From positions 1 through 36,547 of the IMG/VR virus record IMGVR_UViG_3300003322_000077: a stretch of DNA of 36,547 bases, one strand, 5' to 3'. Shown one piece after another: positions 20,011 to 28,114 of the stretch. The notes beneath the pieces are model-generated. The model had not been told where the DNA came from. It made no database searches and saw only the letters and a program-made list of their open reading frames with translations. Numbering within the stretch: position 1 is the first letter of the stretch; every line of letters begins with the position of its first letter. Made by a program: the position numbers and the translations under genes. The stretch is from a virus.

Positions 20011-20547
20011 ATGACGGGTGAACAAACATCGGCGCAGCAGGATGAGCGCGAGGCCGAAGCGTGGTTGATGGAACTGTGCTCGGCGTGGGATTTTGGAATT
20101 CCTGGCGGTGCGTTCGGTGACATCGTGCGACGCATCGCGGGCACCTCGCAGGTACAGGCCGATGCGCGAGTCCGAATCCCGGCCGGATACGTTTTGCAAC
20201 CGATTGAAGAGGCACGCGCATCCAAGCAGGTACAGGCCGATGCGGGGGCGGTGGCGGAGGCCGATGATTTACTTCGCGCCTGCCATCGCTGGCACGCGGG
20301 CGACGGCCACACAAAGAAGCGCATCGAGAATGTTCGCGAAGCTCTTGCCGCCTACACGCGCCCTGCGGCAGAGAGCGGCAAGAGGGATGCGGAGCGGTAT
20401 CGGTGGCTACGCTTGTCTGGCTATGCAGAGATTTACCTGCACGATCAGCCTAATGTAGATAGTTGCAAAGATATATGCGGAGGCGCGCTAGATGATGTTA
20501 TCGACGCCGCCATGTCCCGCGAGCAGTCGGGAGGCGACCGTGGCTGA
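20011..20547 (+). CDS. Unknown 178-aa protein with modular repeats
   Basis: Starts MTGEQTSAQQDEREAEAWLM with GGGAGG upstream. The middle contains two copies of QVQADA (43-48 and 69-74 approx.) in linker-like sequence, and the C-terminal domain has GKRDAERYRWLRLSG and LDDVIDAAMS, a pattern recurrent in Burkholderiales phage proteins. GC-rich codons stand out from neighbours. Function unknown. Confidence 0.7.
   Translation: MTGEQTSAQQDEREAEAWLMELCSAWDFGIPGGAFGDIVRRIAGTSQVQADARVRIPAGYVLQPIEEARASKQVQADAGAVAEADDLLRACHRWHAGDGHTKKRIENVREALAAYTRPAAESGKRDAERYRWLRLSGYAEIYLHDQPNVDSCKDICGGALDDVIDAAMSREQSGGDRG
20148..20244 (+). repeat. Two 19-base direct repeats inside a gene
   Basis: GCAGGTACAGGCCGATGCG occurs at 20148-20166 and 20226-20244, 78 bases apart start to start and in the same reading frame, coding QVQADA both times. 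This is a likely recent internal duplication or module boundary in the 178-residue protein. Confidence 0.9.
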
Positions 20548-20761
20548 GTACGAAAAGCAATTTAACGAGCGCGGTGGCTATCGATACGACTGGCAAAACC
20601 CGCCAGCGCCGGGAACGAAATTCCTTGACTCGTTTGGCGACGTGGTTGTCTTTGAGGAAATTGGCATCGCAGGAATGCTCACTTGCACGCGAGAAAGCGA
20701 TGGCCTCCAGTCAATGTATCAGCCAGAACTGCTGCGGCTGATGGCAGGAGAAACAGAATGA
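20540..20761 (+). CDS. Unknown 73-aa protein
   Basis: GTG start at 20540 with GGGAGG upstream, overlapping the previous gene by eight bases. The protein (VAEYEKQFNERGGYRYDWQN..., KFLDSFGDVVVFEEIGIAGM) looks like a small beta-rich fold. The frame is open earlier but lies over the preceding gene. It ends in an ATGA overlap. No family recognised. Confidence 0.65.
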   Translation: MAEYEKQFNERGGYRYDWQNPPAPGTKFLDSFGDVVVFEEIGIAGMLTCTRESDGLQSMYQPELLRLMAGETE

Positions 20762-21141
20762 GCGAGAAGCTGGATTTGGATGCGCTGGAGCGCGCAAACC
20801 TCGGCAGGGTGGTCCGCCCCGAGGATTGGATGGCACTGCTGGCGTATGCGCGTGACCTGGAGCGCCGGGCGGAACTTCGCAACATGCTTCTGCGTGAGCA
20901 GACAGACCGCCTCGGCGCCGCGAACCTTCGAGTGATCGAACTGGAGAGCGCCAGCCAGCCTGGGGGCGGGGAGGCGGTTCTCGCGCCCCGGGAAGCGACG
21001 GAAGAAATGCTGAATGCCACTCGCGGCAAGAACTGCTCTCCCGGAACGTGGAACAACTGGCAGAAGAAGCGCCACGCAACGATCTACCGGCAGATGATCG
21101 CAGCACTCGCCGCCCCGTCTGCGGGGAATGGCGGGAAGTAG
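20758..21141 (+). CDS. Unknown 127-aa coiled-coil protein
   Basis: ATG at 20758 with GGAGAAACAGA upstream. Residues 20-60 are an Arg/Leu/Glu-rich coiled coil (YARDLERRAELRNMLLREQT). The C-terminal half (EATEEMLNATRGKNC..., WQKKRHATIYRQMIAALAAP) resembles phage proteins of the same Burkholderiales set as the 178-residue gene. Function unknown. Confidence 0.65.
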   Translation: MSEKLDLDALERANLGRVVRPEDWMALLAYARDLERRAELRNMLLREQTDRLGAANLRVIELESASQPGGGEAVLAPREATEEMLNATRGKNCSPGTWNNWQKKRHATIYRQMIAALAAPSAGNGGK

Positions 21142-21146
21142 GAATC

Positions 21147-21311
21147 ATGAGCCGAACTAAACAAGCCCTAGCCTGGATGGCAGAAAACAAGACAACTGTC
21201 TACGCCGCAGCGAAGCACTTTGGCCTGGCGCCTACTACGCTGTATGTCTATATCAAGAAACATGGTCTTGCAGTGCCTAAGCATTGCCCGATGTGCGGGA
21301 GAGAAAAGTGA
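21147..21311 (+). CDS. Small HTH and Cys-pair protein
   Basis: A 54-residue protein: MSRTKQALAWMAENKTTVYA then AAKHFGLAPTTLYVYIKKHG is a helix-turn-helix of the kind found in small phage regulators, and the C-terminal HCPMCGREK has a C-x2-C pair. GGAATC lies before the ATG at 21147. It probably binds DNA. Ends by GTGA overlap with the next gene. Confidence 0.7.
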   Translation: MSRTKQALAWMAENKTTVYAAAKHFGLAPTTLYVYIKKHGLAVPKHCPMCGREK

Positions 21312-21844
21312 AGTGTGTAGCATGGACTGAAGAAGAAAAGAACATTCTTCGTGAGAACTGGAAGGGGCGAAACTTTATGGATGATCTGTCGCGATTGCTT
21401 CCAAATAGAACGATGGAAGCAATCCGCAGCGCCGGCAAGAGAATGAAATGCCATAAGAACCACAAAATTACGCCATGGGTAGCAATCCAAGAAGTCTTAG
21501 AAGATAAAAAACCGCGCTGCATTGATGAACTAATTAGCGAAACTGGATATTCAGAAAAGGCAATCAGAACCGCGATCCGCATGTATTTTGATGATGGAAT
21601 CTATGTAAGAAAGTGGCATAGAGAGAAAGAAGGGGACAAATGGCGTCCTTTCTTCCTTGTTGGGCGCGGTAAAAGCGTCTCAAAGCCGGCGAAGATTCCA
21701 AACTACATCGCCCAGCGAAAGTATCGGGAAAGACTGAAAAAAGAGCCAGAAAGGCTTGCTAAGGTAGAGGCGCGGCGAAAGTTTCGAGATCGTGGCGGAG
21801 TGCAGGTAAAACCTGACATTGCAGCAGCTTGGATGTTTAATTAA
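21308..21844 (+). CDS. Two-domain DNA-binding protein
   Basis: GTG start at 21308, with GGGAGAGAAAA upstream, gives 178 residues. Residues about 5-45 (WTEEEKNILRENWKGR..., MEAIRSAGKRM) look like a Myb/SANT-type domain. Residues about 55-95 (CIDELISETGYSEKAIRTAI then RMYFDDGIYVRKW) look like a winged helix. The C-terminal tail is very basic. The protein could regulate later transcription; it lies late in the early operon. Lower GC than its left neighbours suggests separate origin. Confidence 0.6.
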   Translation: MKCVAWTEEEKNILRENWKGRNFMDDLSRLLPNRTMEAIRSAGKRMKCHKNHKITPWVAIQEVLEDKKPRCIDELISETGYSEKAIRTAIRMYFDDGIYVRKWHREKEGDKWRPFFLVGRGKSVSKPAKIPNYIAQRKYRERLKKEPERLAKVEARRKFRDRGGVQVKPDIAAAWMFN

Positions 21845-21871
21845 TGCATAAGCAGTTGAAACAAATTATTA

Positions 21872-21918
21872 CCACGACTGTCAAAGCGTGGAGTATTCCG
21901 CTAGGGCCGGATGCCCTA
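21872..21918 (+). other. Two hairpins before the secreted protein gene
   Basis: CCACG/CGTGG (21872-21876 with 21887-21891) and TAGGGC/GCCCTA (21902-21907 with 21913-21918, 5-base loop) lie in the 90-base gap before the ribosome binding site. No U-run follows, so they are not clear terminators. They may attenuate or stabilise the message. Confidence 0.4.
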
Positions 21919-21934
21919 TTACATGGGGAACAAA

Positions 21935-22780
21935 ATGAAGAAGACGTTTGCAATTGCAGCATTGGTGTTTTCGACGGGAGCATTTGCCGCGCAAACCAAT
22001 ACGGGTTGTCAGGGAAATTGCCCGGGTGATTCCATTACGAATCAAGGAGGGGTAGGTTATGGTGGCAATGGGGGTAATGCGACTGCTGGCGCTGTGGGTG
22101 TTGCTATCGCTGGTGGTGGCGCTGGCGGTAGCGGTGGTGCTGGTGGCGCCGGTGGCGCTGGTGGTTCGGTTGTCGGCTCCGGGAATTCGTCGGCTACGGG
22201 CGGTGCGGTTGTAGGGTCGGGGAACTCGACGCAAGGCCAGCAACAAGGTCAGAATCAGGGCCAAAGCCAGGTTGCAAAGGGCGGCAACGCCAATCAGGGT
22301 CAGTCGCAGTCGTCGCGAAATGACAATCGAAGCTCCGCTAGCAACCAGAACAGTAACGCGAACAGCGGCAACAATGCGCAAACGAGCGTTTCGGTTCAGG
22401 GGGATACGGTAACGTATCAAGCGCCTCGTATCCCGGTTGCCACGGCATATGCGCCGAACATCGCTCCGACTGCCCTGTGTAAGTTCGGCGTGTCTGGTGG
22501 CGGCCAAGGAATGACGTTTGGCTTCTCGGTAGGTGTATCGATCACAGACGAGAATTGCATGTTGCTGGAGCAAGTTCGCACTGTGAGCGTGATCCTCGGC
22601 CAGAAGGAAGTGGCGCAGGAAATGATGATGGCAGTACCGGCTTATGCTGAAGCTGTAGCGCGCATGAAGGGCGTGAAGGCGACGGCGGGAACCGATGTAA
22701 AACCGGTTTCGGTGCAGGCTAAGGCTGAATATACGGACCCAATCATCCGTAGTCGGCTTGGCCTGCCGCCACTGAAGTAA
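21935..22780 (+). CDS. Secreted glycine-rich protein
   Basis: A 281-residue protein with signal peptide MKKTFAIAALVFSTGAFA and likely cleavage before AQTN. Residues 35-85 are Gly/Ala-rich repeats (GGAGGSGGAGGAGGAGG), then a Gln/Asn/Ser-rich zone to about 150. The C-terminal domain has two cysteines and segments NCMLLEQVRTVSVILGQKE, MMMAVPAYAEAVARM and YTDPIIRSRLGLPP that I recognise as a conserved phage family. GGGGAACAAA precedes the ATG. It would act in the periplasm. Ends base to base against the holin gene on the other strand. Role unknown. Confidence 0.75.
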   Translation: MKKTFAIAALVFSTGAFAAQTNTGCQGNCPGDSITNQGGVGYGGNGGNATAGAVGVAIAGGGAGGSGGAGGAGGAGGSVVGSGNSSATGGAVVGSGNSTQGQQQGQNQGQSQVAKGGNANQGQSQSSRNDNRSSASNQNSNANSGNNAQTSVSVQGDTVTYQAPRIPVATAYAPNIAPTALCKFGVSGGGQGMTFGFSVGVSITDENCMLLEQVRTVSVILGQKEVAQEMMMAVPAYAEAVARMKGVKATAGTDVKPVSVQAKAEYTDPIIRSRLGLPPLK

Positions 22781-23308
22781 TTACTTCTTATCAGCAGGGA
22801 CCGAGTTAGCAAGTAGCTCGGTCTTCTGCTTGCTTCCAGCCGTAGAGCCAAAGTAATACGCCGCAACCTGTTCGGCTTTGGCAGATAAATAGCCGATGAT
22901 CGTACCAGCCAAAACGCTATCCGCGCTCATCTGCTTAAACAGGACGCCATAGGCCATCCCGAGAAAACCGCCTACGATAAGATAAGCAAGGATGCGAGGC
23001 GTGTAATCCTGCACCGACATCTCGCGCTTTCGGGCGCTATCCCGATCATCAGCGGCGATCTTTTCAAGAGCCTGGATGTTTTGGAAACCAAGTTCCTGCA
23101 TTCTGGTTGCAAAAGCTTGATCTGCTTGCTTGATAGCCAACATTTGTTCTGGCGTGGCGCCAGATAGCGCCTGTTTGATCGCGGATTCCGTTTTATCTGA
23201 CAACCCAAGCGCATCAGCAAGAGCGCCGACAGCCATCCCCCCTAGCGGGCCAGTAATCGCTGTAGCAATCCACGGCGCAACAGTTCCAACTACAGCTTTC
23301 CAGTCCAT
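22781..23308 (-). CDS. Holin
   Basis: A 175-residue protein with three hydrophobic segments: about 9-35 (VAPWIATAITGPLGGMAVGA), 105-125 (ILAYLIVGGFLGMAYGVLF) and 132-152 (SVLAGTIIGYLSAKAEQVAA). A charged amphipathic stretch lies between the first two. The layout matches large phage holins of the three-helix type. It starts in a TAATG overlap with the endolysin gene. It would permeabilise the inner membrane and let the endolysin out. Its stop touches the stop of the convergent gene. Confidence 0.8.
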   Translation of the reverse strand: MDWKAVVGTVAPWIATAITGPLGGMAVGALADALGLSDKTESAIKQALSGATPEQMLAIKQADQAFATRMQELGFQNIQALEKIAADDRDSARKREMSVQDYTPRILAYLIVGGFLGMAYGVLFKQMSADSVLAGTIIGYLSAKAEQVAAYYFGSTAGSKQKTELLANSVPADKK

Positions 23309-23787
23309 TAAATATCTCCCGCAGCATCATTCAGATTCTTGGCAATGCGCCTCGCCCATCCCTTCCCAAAGGAAGGCCAACCGCCTGCATTGGTCATGTA
23401 CTCAAGTCTCTCTGCATTGAAGCGAAGCAGGATCTTTGGCACCTTTTGTGCATTGATTGCAGCTAGGGACTGAGGTCCAATAACGCCATCATCTGGCACG
23501 CCAACAGCGCGTTGCAGCATCTTGATCGCAGCCGATACGCCAGAATTCACAGCAGCATCGAACAACTGGAAGCCAATAGCGCCATCATAAAGACCCGCTT
23601 TAGCCCGATCCCAATAGTCCCGCTTATAGATCAGCTTCGCATCGTCTTTAGTAAGCGCCTTGATATCGACGCCAGGATAAGCACGCTGCGAGATGCCCCA
23701 ATTCGTTAGGCCACCTGGATCAGCCGGATTGTTGACTAGACCGCCTTCATGACCGATAACTCGGTCGAATGCCTCGTCAAAGTTCAT
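23308..23787 (-). CDS. Endolysin (glycoside hydrolase 108)
   Basis: A 159-residue muramidase. The catalytic motif VIGHEGGLVNNPADPGG (10-26) has the active Glu at 14, followed by TNWGIS. The C-terminal half (VPDDGVIGPQSLAAINAQ, then RLEYMTN...SFGKGWARRI) is the peptidoglycan-binding part of this family. No signal peptide, so export needs the holin. It overlaps the upstream coiled-coil membrane gene by ATGA. Confidence 0.93.
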   Translation of the reverse strand: MNFDEAFDRVIGHEGGLVNNPADPGGLTNWGISQRAYPGVDIKALTKDDAKLIYKRDYWDRAKAGLYDGAIGFQLFDAAVNSGVSAAIKMLQRAVGVPDDGVIGPQSLAAINAQKVPKILLRFNAERLEYMTNAGGWPSFGKGWARRIAKNLNDAAGDI

Positions 23788-24173
23788 CGTTGGTCGCTCG
23801 CACGTTGGATTTGAAACTCAAGCCCAGTCACGCGACGCTCAATCTGCACCATCTGATCCCTCGCTTCTCGAAAAAGGTATGCAGACGTTGGAATAACGAT
23901 AATCGACATGACGAGAGTCCCGCCGACAATCTTGTTCTTCAGGCCGCTTACCTGCTTCGATACTTCATCTAGACGATCCCCATGCTTCGCTACTTCGGAA
24001 ACGATGGCAGTAAGCCGTTCAGTCTGTCCTCGCGCACTTTCTTGGACAGATGCCATTGTCACTTGTAGCTGGATCATGGAGTCCAGTTTCGCCGGGATAC
24101 CCTGTAACGCTTCCACCTGGGCCTCCAAACGGGCGAATTTTTCCCTTAACTCTTGGTCCATAAATTCACTCAT
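23784..24173 (-). CDS. Coiled-coil membrane protein of the lysis cassette
   Basis: A 129-residue protein. Residues 5-75 are a coiled coil (LREKFARLEAQVEALQGIPA...), 82-104 a membrane helix (NKIVGGTLVMSIIVIPTSAY), and the remainder a second helix rich in Arg and Glu. It lies directly before the endolysin and is coupled to it by ATGA. It could be an antiholin, a second holin or an accessory, but it lacks a spanin layout and no outer-membrane partner was found nearby. Confidence 0.6.
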   Translation of the reverse strand: MSEFMDQELREKFARLEAQVEALQGIPAKLDSMIQLQVTMASVQESARGQTERLTAIVSEVAKHGDRLDEVSKQVSGLKNKIVGGTLVMSIIVIPTSAYLFREARDQMVQIERRVTGLEFQIQRASDQR

Positions 24174-24198
24174 TCTTGACCCCGGTTTTCACAAAGAA

Positions 24199-25506
24199 TT
24201 ATAGTTCTGCACGGAGAAAGATTTTTGCATTGGCATTTGCAGAAAGCAAAAGCACACTATTCCCAGCGGTAAACCCGGACGCAACCGTCATTGCCAAAGA
24301 AATATGATTTGGTGTGGCGCCCTGAGTACTAGCTCCCGAGACGGGAATGCTTACACCAGCAGAATTAGTCAGAGAGAAATCTGATGCAGCACTTAATGCT
24401 GCGGAAGGAGCAATGCGCATCTGAGAACCAATAAATGGCAAAAAAATCACGCACTGTGTACCGCTAAATGTCTGACCTGTGCCGAACGTATCACCACTGC
24501 CAGCAGATGTAAGAACCTGAAGATATCTATTACACAAATCGTTCTCAACGCTGATGAATCGTTCTTCGAACGGGGTAACACCACCGATCTCTAGCTGAGG
24601 CTTGAAGAATGTTCCATTGCTGAACCGTACCGTGGCATTCGTATTGGCTGGCAATGCGAAAGGCGCACCCTTAGTTACGGCGCCACCATTTACAGTAGCA
24701 GTAGCCGTGCCGGTCCAATTCATGAAATAAGTACCGCCCTCGATATTCACTCCCTCAATAACCTGCTCCACACCACCAGCAGGAGCCGTCATGTTTAGTG
24801 CATTGCCAGATGTGGAAAATGTCAGATTTTGGCCAGATACAACAACTCGCCAACGATCAATGGTGTATTGATTAGCAATAGTTGTTGCGGTGCCGGATAC
24901 ATACCCAGCTTGATTGACGTTGCCCCGTGCATTGATTAGCTTATTACGCCATCCGAATGCAGAGGCTCCTACTGCTGAAGTCGGGAACGATACGCCGATG
25001 AACTGAAATTGCGTCCCGTCATACACCACATTTACAACAGCGCCAGATGGAATGTCCCCAATTGCCAGTGGAGTGGCACCGTTTTTAGTGACGTTTTTAG
25101 CCCCTAGGCTATTGATGTTGAGCGTTACAGTCGATGTGGTATTTGCGCCGGTAGCGACGAATCGGAATGCTTGTCCTGCTACATATCCAGTTGGCCCAGG
25201 AGCAATCGTGCCAATGATCGTATCCGTCCCGCTAACCGTCAGCCATTGTGGCTGCCCATCCTGTACTTGGCCATAGGCTGCGTATTCATTACGGTTGAGA
25301 GCGTTTGCAACGGACGTATGCCGGAAGTTGCCCATCGGCAAATTCGCGATAGGCACAGTCTGACCATCATAGGCAAGAGATTGCGTCAGTGCCGTAGCAA
25401 TGTCATTGCTAGTAGGATTCCACCAACCAGACGATGAAATGACAGTGCCAGGTACGGTAGGATTTGATGCGGGTAATGTGTACGACCCTGAGCCGTTACG
25501 GGGCAT
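24199..25506 (-). CDS. Tail fibre / receptor-binding protein
   Basis: A 435-residue protein. The N-terminal MPRNGSGSYTLPASNPTVPG then SNDIATALTQSLAYDGQTV is the usual attachment domain of podovirus tail fibres. The middle is Gly/Thr/Asn-rich beta sequence, and the C-terminal region has FKPQLEIGGVTPFEERFISV then LCNRYLQV, a frequent end-of-fibre motif. It should trimerise and bind the host surface. GGAGAATATA precedes the ATG. It is coded between the ejection proteins and lysis genes. Confidence 0.88.
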   Translation of the reverse strand: MPRNGSGSYTLPASNPTVPGTVISSSGWWNPTSNDIATALTQSLAYDGQTVPIANLPMGNFRHTSVANALNRNEYAAYGQVQDGQPQWLTVSGTDTIIGTIAPGPTGYVAGQAFRFVATGANTTSTVTLNINSLGAKNVTKNGATPLAIGDIPSGAVVNVVYDGTQFQFIGVSFPTSAVGASAFGWRNKLINARGNVNQAGYVSGTATTIANQYTIDRWRVVVSGQNLTFSTSGNALNMTAPAGGVEQVIEGVNIEGGTYFMNWTGTATATVNGGAVTKGAPFALPANTNATVRFSNGTFFKPQLEIGGVTPFEERFISVENDLCNRYLQVLTSAGSGDTFGTGQTFSGTQCVIFLPFIGSQMRIAPSAALSAASDFSLTNSAGVSIPVSGASTQGATPNHISLAMTVASGFTAGNSVLLLSANANAKIFLRAEL

Positions 25507-25522
25507 TATATTCTCCGAATCT

Positions 25523-25549
25523 GTGCTATGCTTAAATCATTAATTAATG
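25523..25549 (+). promoter_or_regulatory. Candidate promoter and palindromic operator
   Basis: Plus strand TGTGCTATGCTT (25522-25533) holds a possible extended -10, TGCTATGCT, shared with the leftward control region near 16880. It is followed by a perfect 12-base palindrome CATTAATTAATG (25538-25549) at the expected start of transcription, which could be an operator. The downstream gene is at 25559. Confidence 0.4.
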
Positions 25550-25558
25550 GAGCGACAC

Positions 25559-25690
25559 ATGACTACGACAGAAATCGCCGCAATCTTCCCTCTGCTCGCC
25601 GTTCTCATCATCATTGGCTACAAGTCACTTCTTGCCAGGTTTAACCGGTGGAACGCTGACCGCAGGTTGAAGAAGCAACTTGGCAGCTAG
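25559..25690 (+). CDS. 43-residue membrane protein on the opposite strand
   Basis: ATG at 25559 with GGAGCGACAC upstream. The N-terminal MTTTEIAAIFPLLAVLIIIG is one membrane helix, and the rest is basic (NRWNADRRLKKQL). It lies alone on the plus strand within the leftward late region and its last 66 bases are antisense to the end of the transglycosylase gene. It has its own promoter-like sequence. It may be a separately expressed 'moron' gene. Confidence 0.6.
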   Translation: MTTTEIAAIFPLLAVLIIIGYKSLLARFNRWNADRRLKKQLGS

Positions 25691-28114
25691 ATCAGCCTCC
25701 GCTTTTGTCATCTTTCCGGATTGTTTTGATAAATCTGCAGCAAGCGCATCTGCAACGAAGTTGCGTTCTTCAATACCTTTTGTTGCGGATCTAACAAGAT
25801 TCCCTGCTAGTCTCGCGCCAGGAATAGGCGCTTTCTCGATTGCATCAGGAATCCGGCCCATCAAATTAGCTGCCACTGCGGCTGTATTGGATGTGTTTAC
25901 AGCAGATGCAGCCGGGAACGAATTAATATATGAGCCAACTCGCGCAACTCGTTGAATCTGATCCACTTCATCAGGTGAGAAAAACGCCCCAAGCTTTGCT
26001 GTTCCAATACGGCGCAATGCTTCTGCATATCTATCTGGAGAAAATTGCTTGTCGCCAGCAATGTTCGTTCCAAATGCGGCACGATTCAATTCATTGCCAA
26101 GCTGAGCCCTAGCTTCAAAATATGCATCAGGAGCCGTTTCCTTAAGTAGCTTTGCAAGCCCATTAACTTCGTTGGTCTTGCCATTGATGACGAAACGTTT
26201 AACAAAGTCATCGGGCGCCGTAGTGCCTTCTGCTGCTGCCTTCAATGCCGGAACGGCTTCTTGCAAAGCGAACCGCTCTTTAGCCAACTTCACGGCAGGA
26301 GCAAACGGGCCGCCTTGCGGATCAGCCTCCATCACAGCACCCTTAACGGATTTCAGGAGTTCTCCGAGCGCGCGATTTGTAGCGGCATCATTTCCATAGT
26401 TCGCATTGATAACTTTTTGCAAACGATCTGCATCCTCAATGGTGAACGTTTTTTTCTGTGTACCACTGAGAAGGCCAAGTGCTTCAAAGTTATTCCGGAC
26501 GCCGCTAGGAACCTTATCGCCAAAATCCCGAACAACTTCGGCGTACTTTTGAGCCACTCCGCTGAGTGGAACATTGAGATCCTTCCCAGTGGATTGCCGC
26601 GCAGCAGAATAAGCAGCACGGATGTCTGCGCTCATTGCATCATCAGCCGCAGACAGAGATTTTGTCAGTACATTCCCTGCTTGGTATGGCTCAAGTGGAG
26701 AGCCACGGAATTTATCAAGGATGCCTTGAAGTTGATTGTTCTGAGTCGAAAGTCTAGCCAATAGAGGGTCACCAACGCCTTGCAGCCCACGGATATTACG
26801 CTCCCGAGCATATTGCGAAGGATCGCGAGTGATCTGGCCTAGAGTTGGATCAATACCAAGTTCCCGGAAGTCATTAGCGCGAACTGCCGCTTTAGGATCT
26901 ACAGCAGGGTTACGGAGCAATTGTTCCGCGATAGCGCGCTCATCCGCAATAGATGCAGCAGTTCCAGATTCACGGGAAACTTGTTTGACAGCATCCCTAG
27001 CAGCCTCTGGAATATTGGATGGAGAAATAGGTGCGCGGGTTGGCGAAGACAATGCACGGCCCAATGCGCTAACTCCAGCAGACGTAGCCACAGGAACCGT
27101 AGCCCCAACCAATCCAGCGCCTAGTTGCGCGCCAATGCCGCCTCCTGCCTCGCGAGTCGCGCCAGATCCTGCTGCCCCTCCCATTGCGGCTGCAAGTTGA
27201 GTTCCAGGAGCAGTAGTGAGAGCGGCGCCGATTCCTTGTGCGGCAGGAACATTCATCAGCGATTGCCCGAGTCGATATTGACCGCCCGTTCCAGCCATTG
27301 CACTAGCTACATCCTGGACAACACGCTCCGTTGCATTCTGTGGCTGAGGAAGCCCAGCAGCATTCATCGCCTGTTGCGTAACCTGCGATGGCATCTGCAA
27401 TTGCGGGATATTTGTTCCCGCAACGTTATTAACACCGCGCACGCCCATATTTATGAGCGAGTTAAGGGCATCCCCTGCCATCGTAGGTAGCGCCGAAATC
27501 CCGGTCGCGCCCGCGCGAGCCGTCAAACCAATCTGGCGGCCCAATTCATCGAGTGCAGATCCTGCCTGTTGTGGCTTCTGCGCAGGAGTTTGCGAAACTG
27601 GCGCAGCTTTCGCCTCACCAGGCGAGCCAAAGTAAGCCGTGAATGCGTCTGCCTGCTGTGGCGCCGCTTTCGTATCGCCAGAGAAATAGGAACTGAACGC
27701 ATCCGGTGCGTTCGTGTCGCCAAGCGTATTTACTGTGCTGGCCATTTTCGTTCCTTGATTTCCTTGATATGCGTTAGTTACTTTTTCTAGATAAGCGCGG
27801 GTTTTTGGCCCCCAGTTCTTTTGGTCTGTGCCACCGTGATATGCAAGGATTGCATCGTTAGCATTTCCATATCTCGTTAGATTCTCATCCAGCAGTTTAG
27901 CAGCACCAAAGATATTCTCACGAGGATCAAATGCGTTTTTGACGCCCAACGATTTCGCGGTGGCAGGCATCAATTGCGCAACACCCTGTGCGCCAACCTC
28001 AGAAACGGCATTGGGATTTCCGCCACTTTCTACATTGACGACAGCGCGCAAAAGATTAGGGTCAACGTTATACGTTTTCCCTGCCTCTTGGAAAATCGCC
28101 GAGTAATCAGCCAT
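25625..28114 (-). CDS. Internal virion protein with lytic transglycosylase domain
   Basis: An 829-residue protein. The N-terminal 115 residues are an SLT domain: VVNVESGGNPNAVSE with catalytic E29, GAQGVAQLMP (41-50) and AYHGG (91-95). The rest is long, Ala/Gln/Gly-rich and helical, typical of ejection proteins, with a Gly/Ala-rich possibly membrane-active part near 270-350. It is ejected with the DNA and locally opens the peptidoglycan so the genome can cross the cell envelope. It starts in a TAATG overlap with the preceding gene. Confidence 0.88.
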   Translation of the reverse strand: MADYSAIFQEAGKTYNVDPNLLRAVVNVESGGNPNAVSEVGAQGVAQLMPATAKSLGVKNAFDPRENIFGAAKLLDENLTRYGNANDAILAYHGGTDQKNWGPKTRAYLEKVTNAYQGNQGTKMASTVNTLGDTNAPDAFSSYFSGDTKAAPQQADAFTAYFGSPGEAKAAPVSQTPAQKPQQAGSALDELGRQIGLTARAGATGISALPTMAGDALNSLINMGVRGVNNVAGTNIPQLQMPSQVTQQAMNAAGLPQPQNATERVVQDVASAMAGTGGQYRLGQSLMNVPAAQGIGAALTTAPGTQLAAAMGGAAGSGATREAGGGIGAQLGAGLVGATVPVATSAGVSALGRALSSPTRAPISPSNIPEAARDAVKQVSRESGTAASIADERAIAEQLLRNPAVDPKAAVRANDFRELGIDPTLGQITRDPSQYARERNIRGLQGVGDPLLARLSTQNNQLQGILDKFRGSPLEPYQAGNVLTKSLSAADDAMSADIRAAYSAARQSTGKDLNVPLSGVAQKYAEVVRDFGDKVPSGVRNNFEALGLLSGTQKKTFTIEDADRLQKVINANYGNDAATNRALGELLKSVKGAVMEADPQGGPFAPAVKLAKERFALQEAVPALKAAAEGTTAPDDFVKRFVINGKTNEVNGLAKLLKETAPDAYFEARAQLGNELNRAAFGTNIAGDKQFSPDRYAEALRRIGTAKLGAFFSPDEVDQIQRVARVGSYINSFPAASAVNTSNTAAVAANLMGRIPDAIEKAPIPGARLAGNLVRSATKGIEERNFVADALAADLSKQSGKMTKAEADLAAKLLLQPAVSVPPVKPGKK

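Noticed and set aside
21844-22029. 61-codon plus-strand frame starting in a TAATG overlap
   Set aside because: Plausible start, but two thirds of it lies over the signal peptide and Gly-rich gene in another frame; no ribosome binding site.
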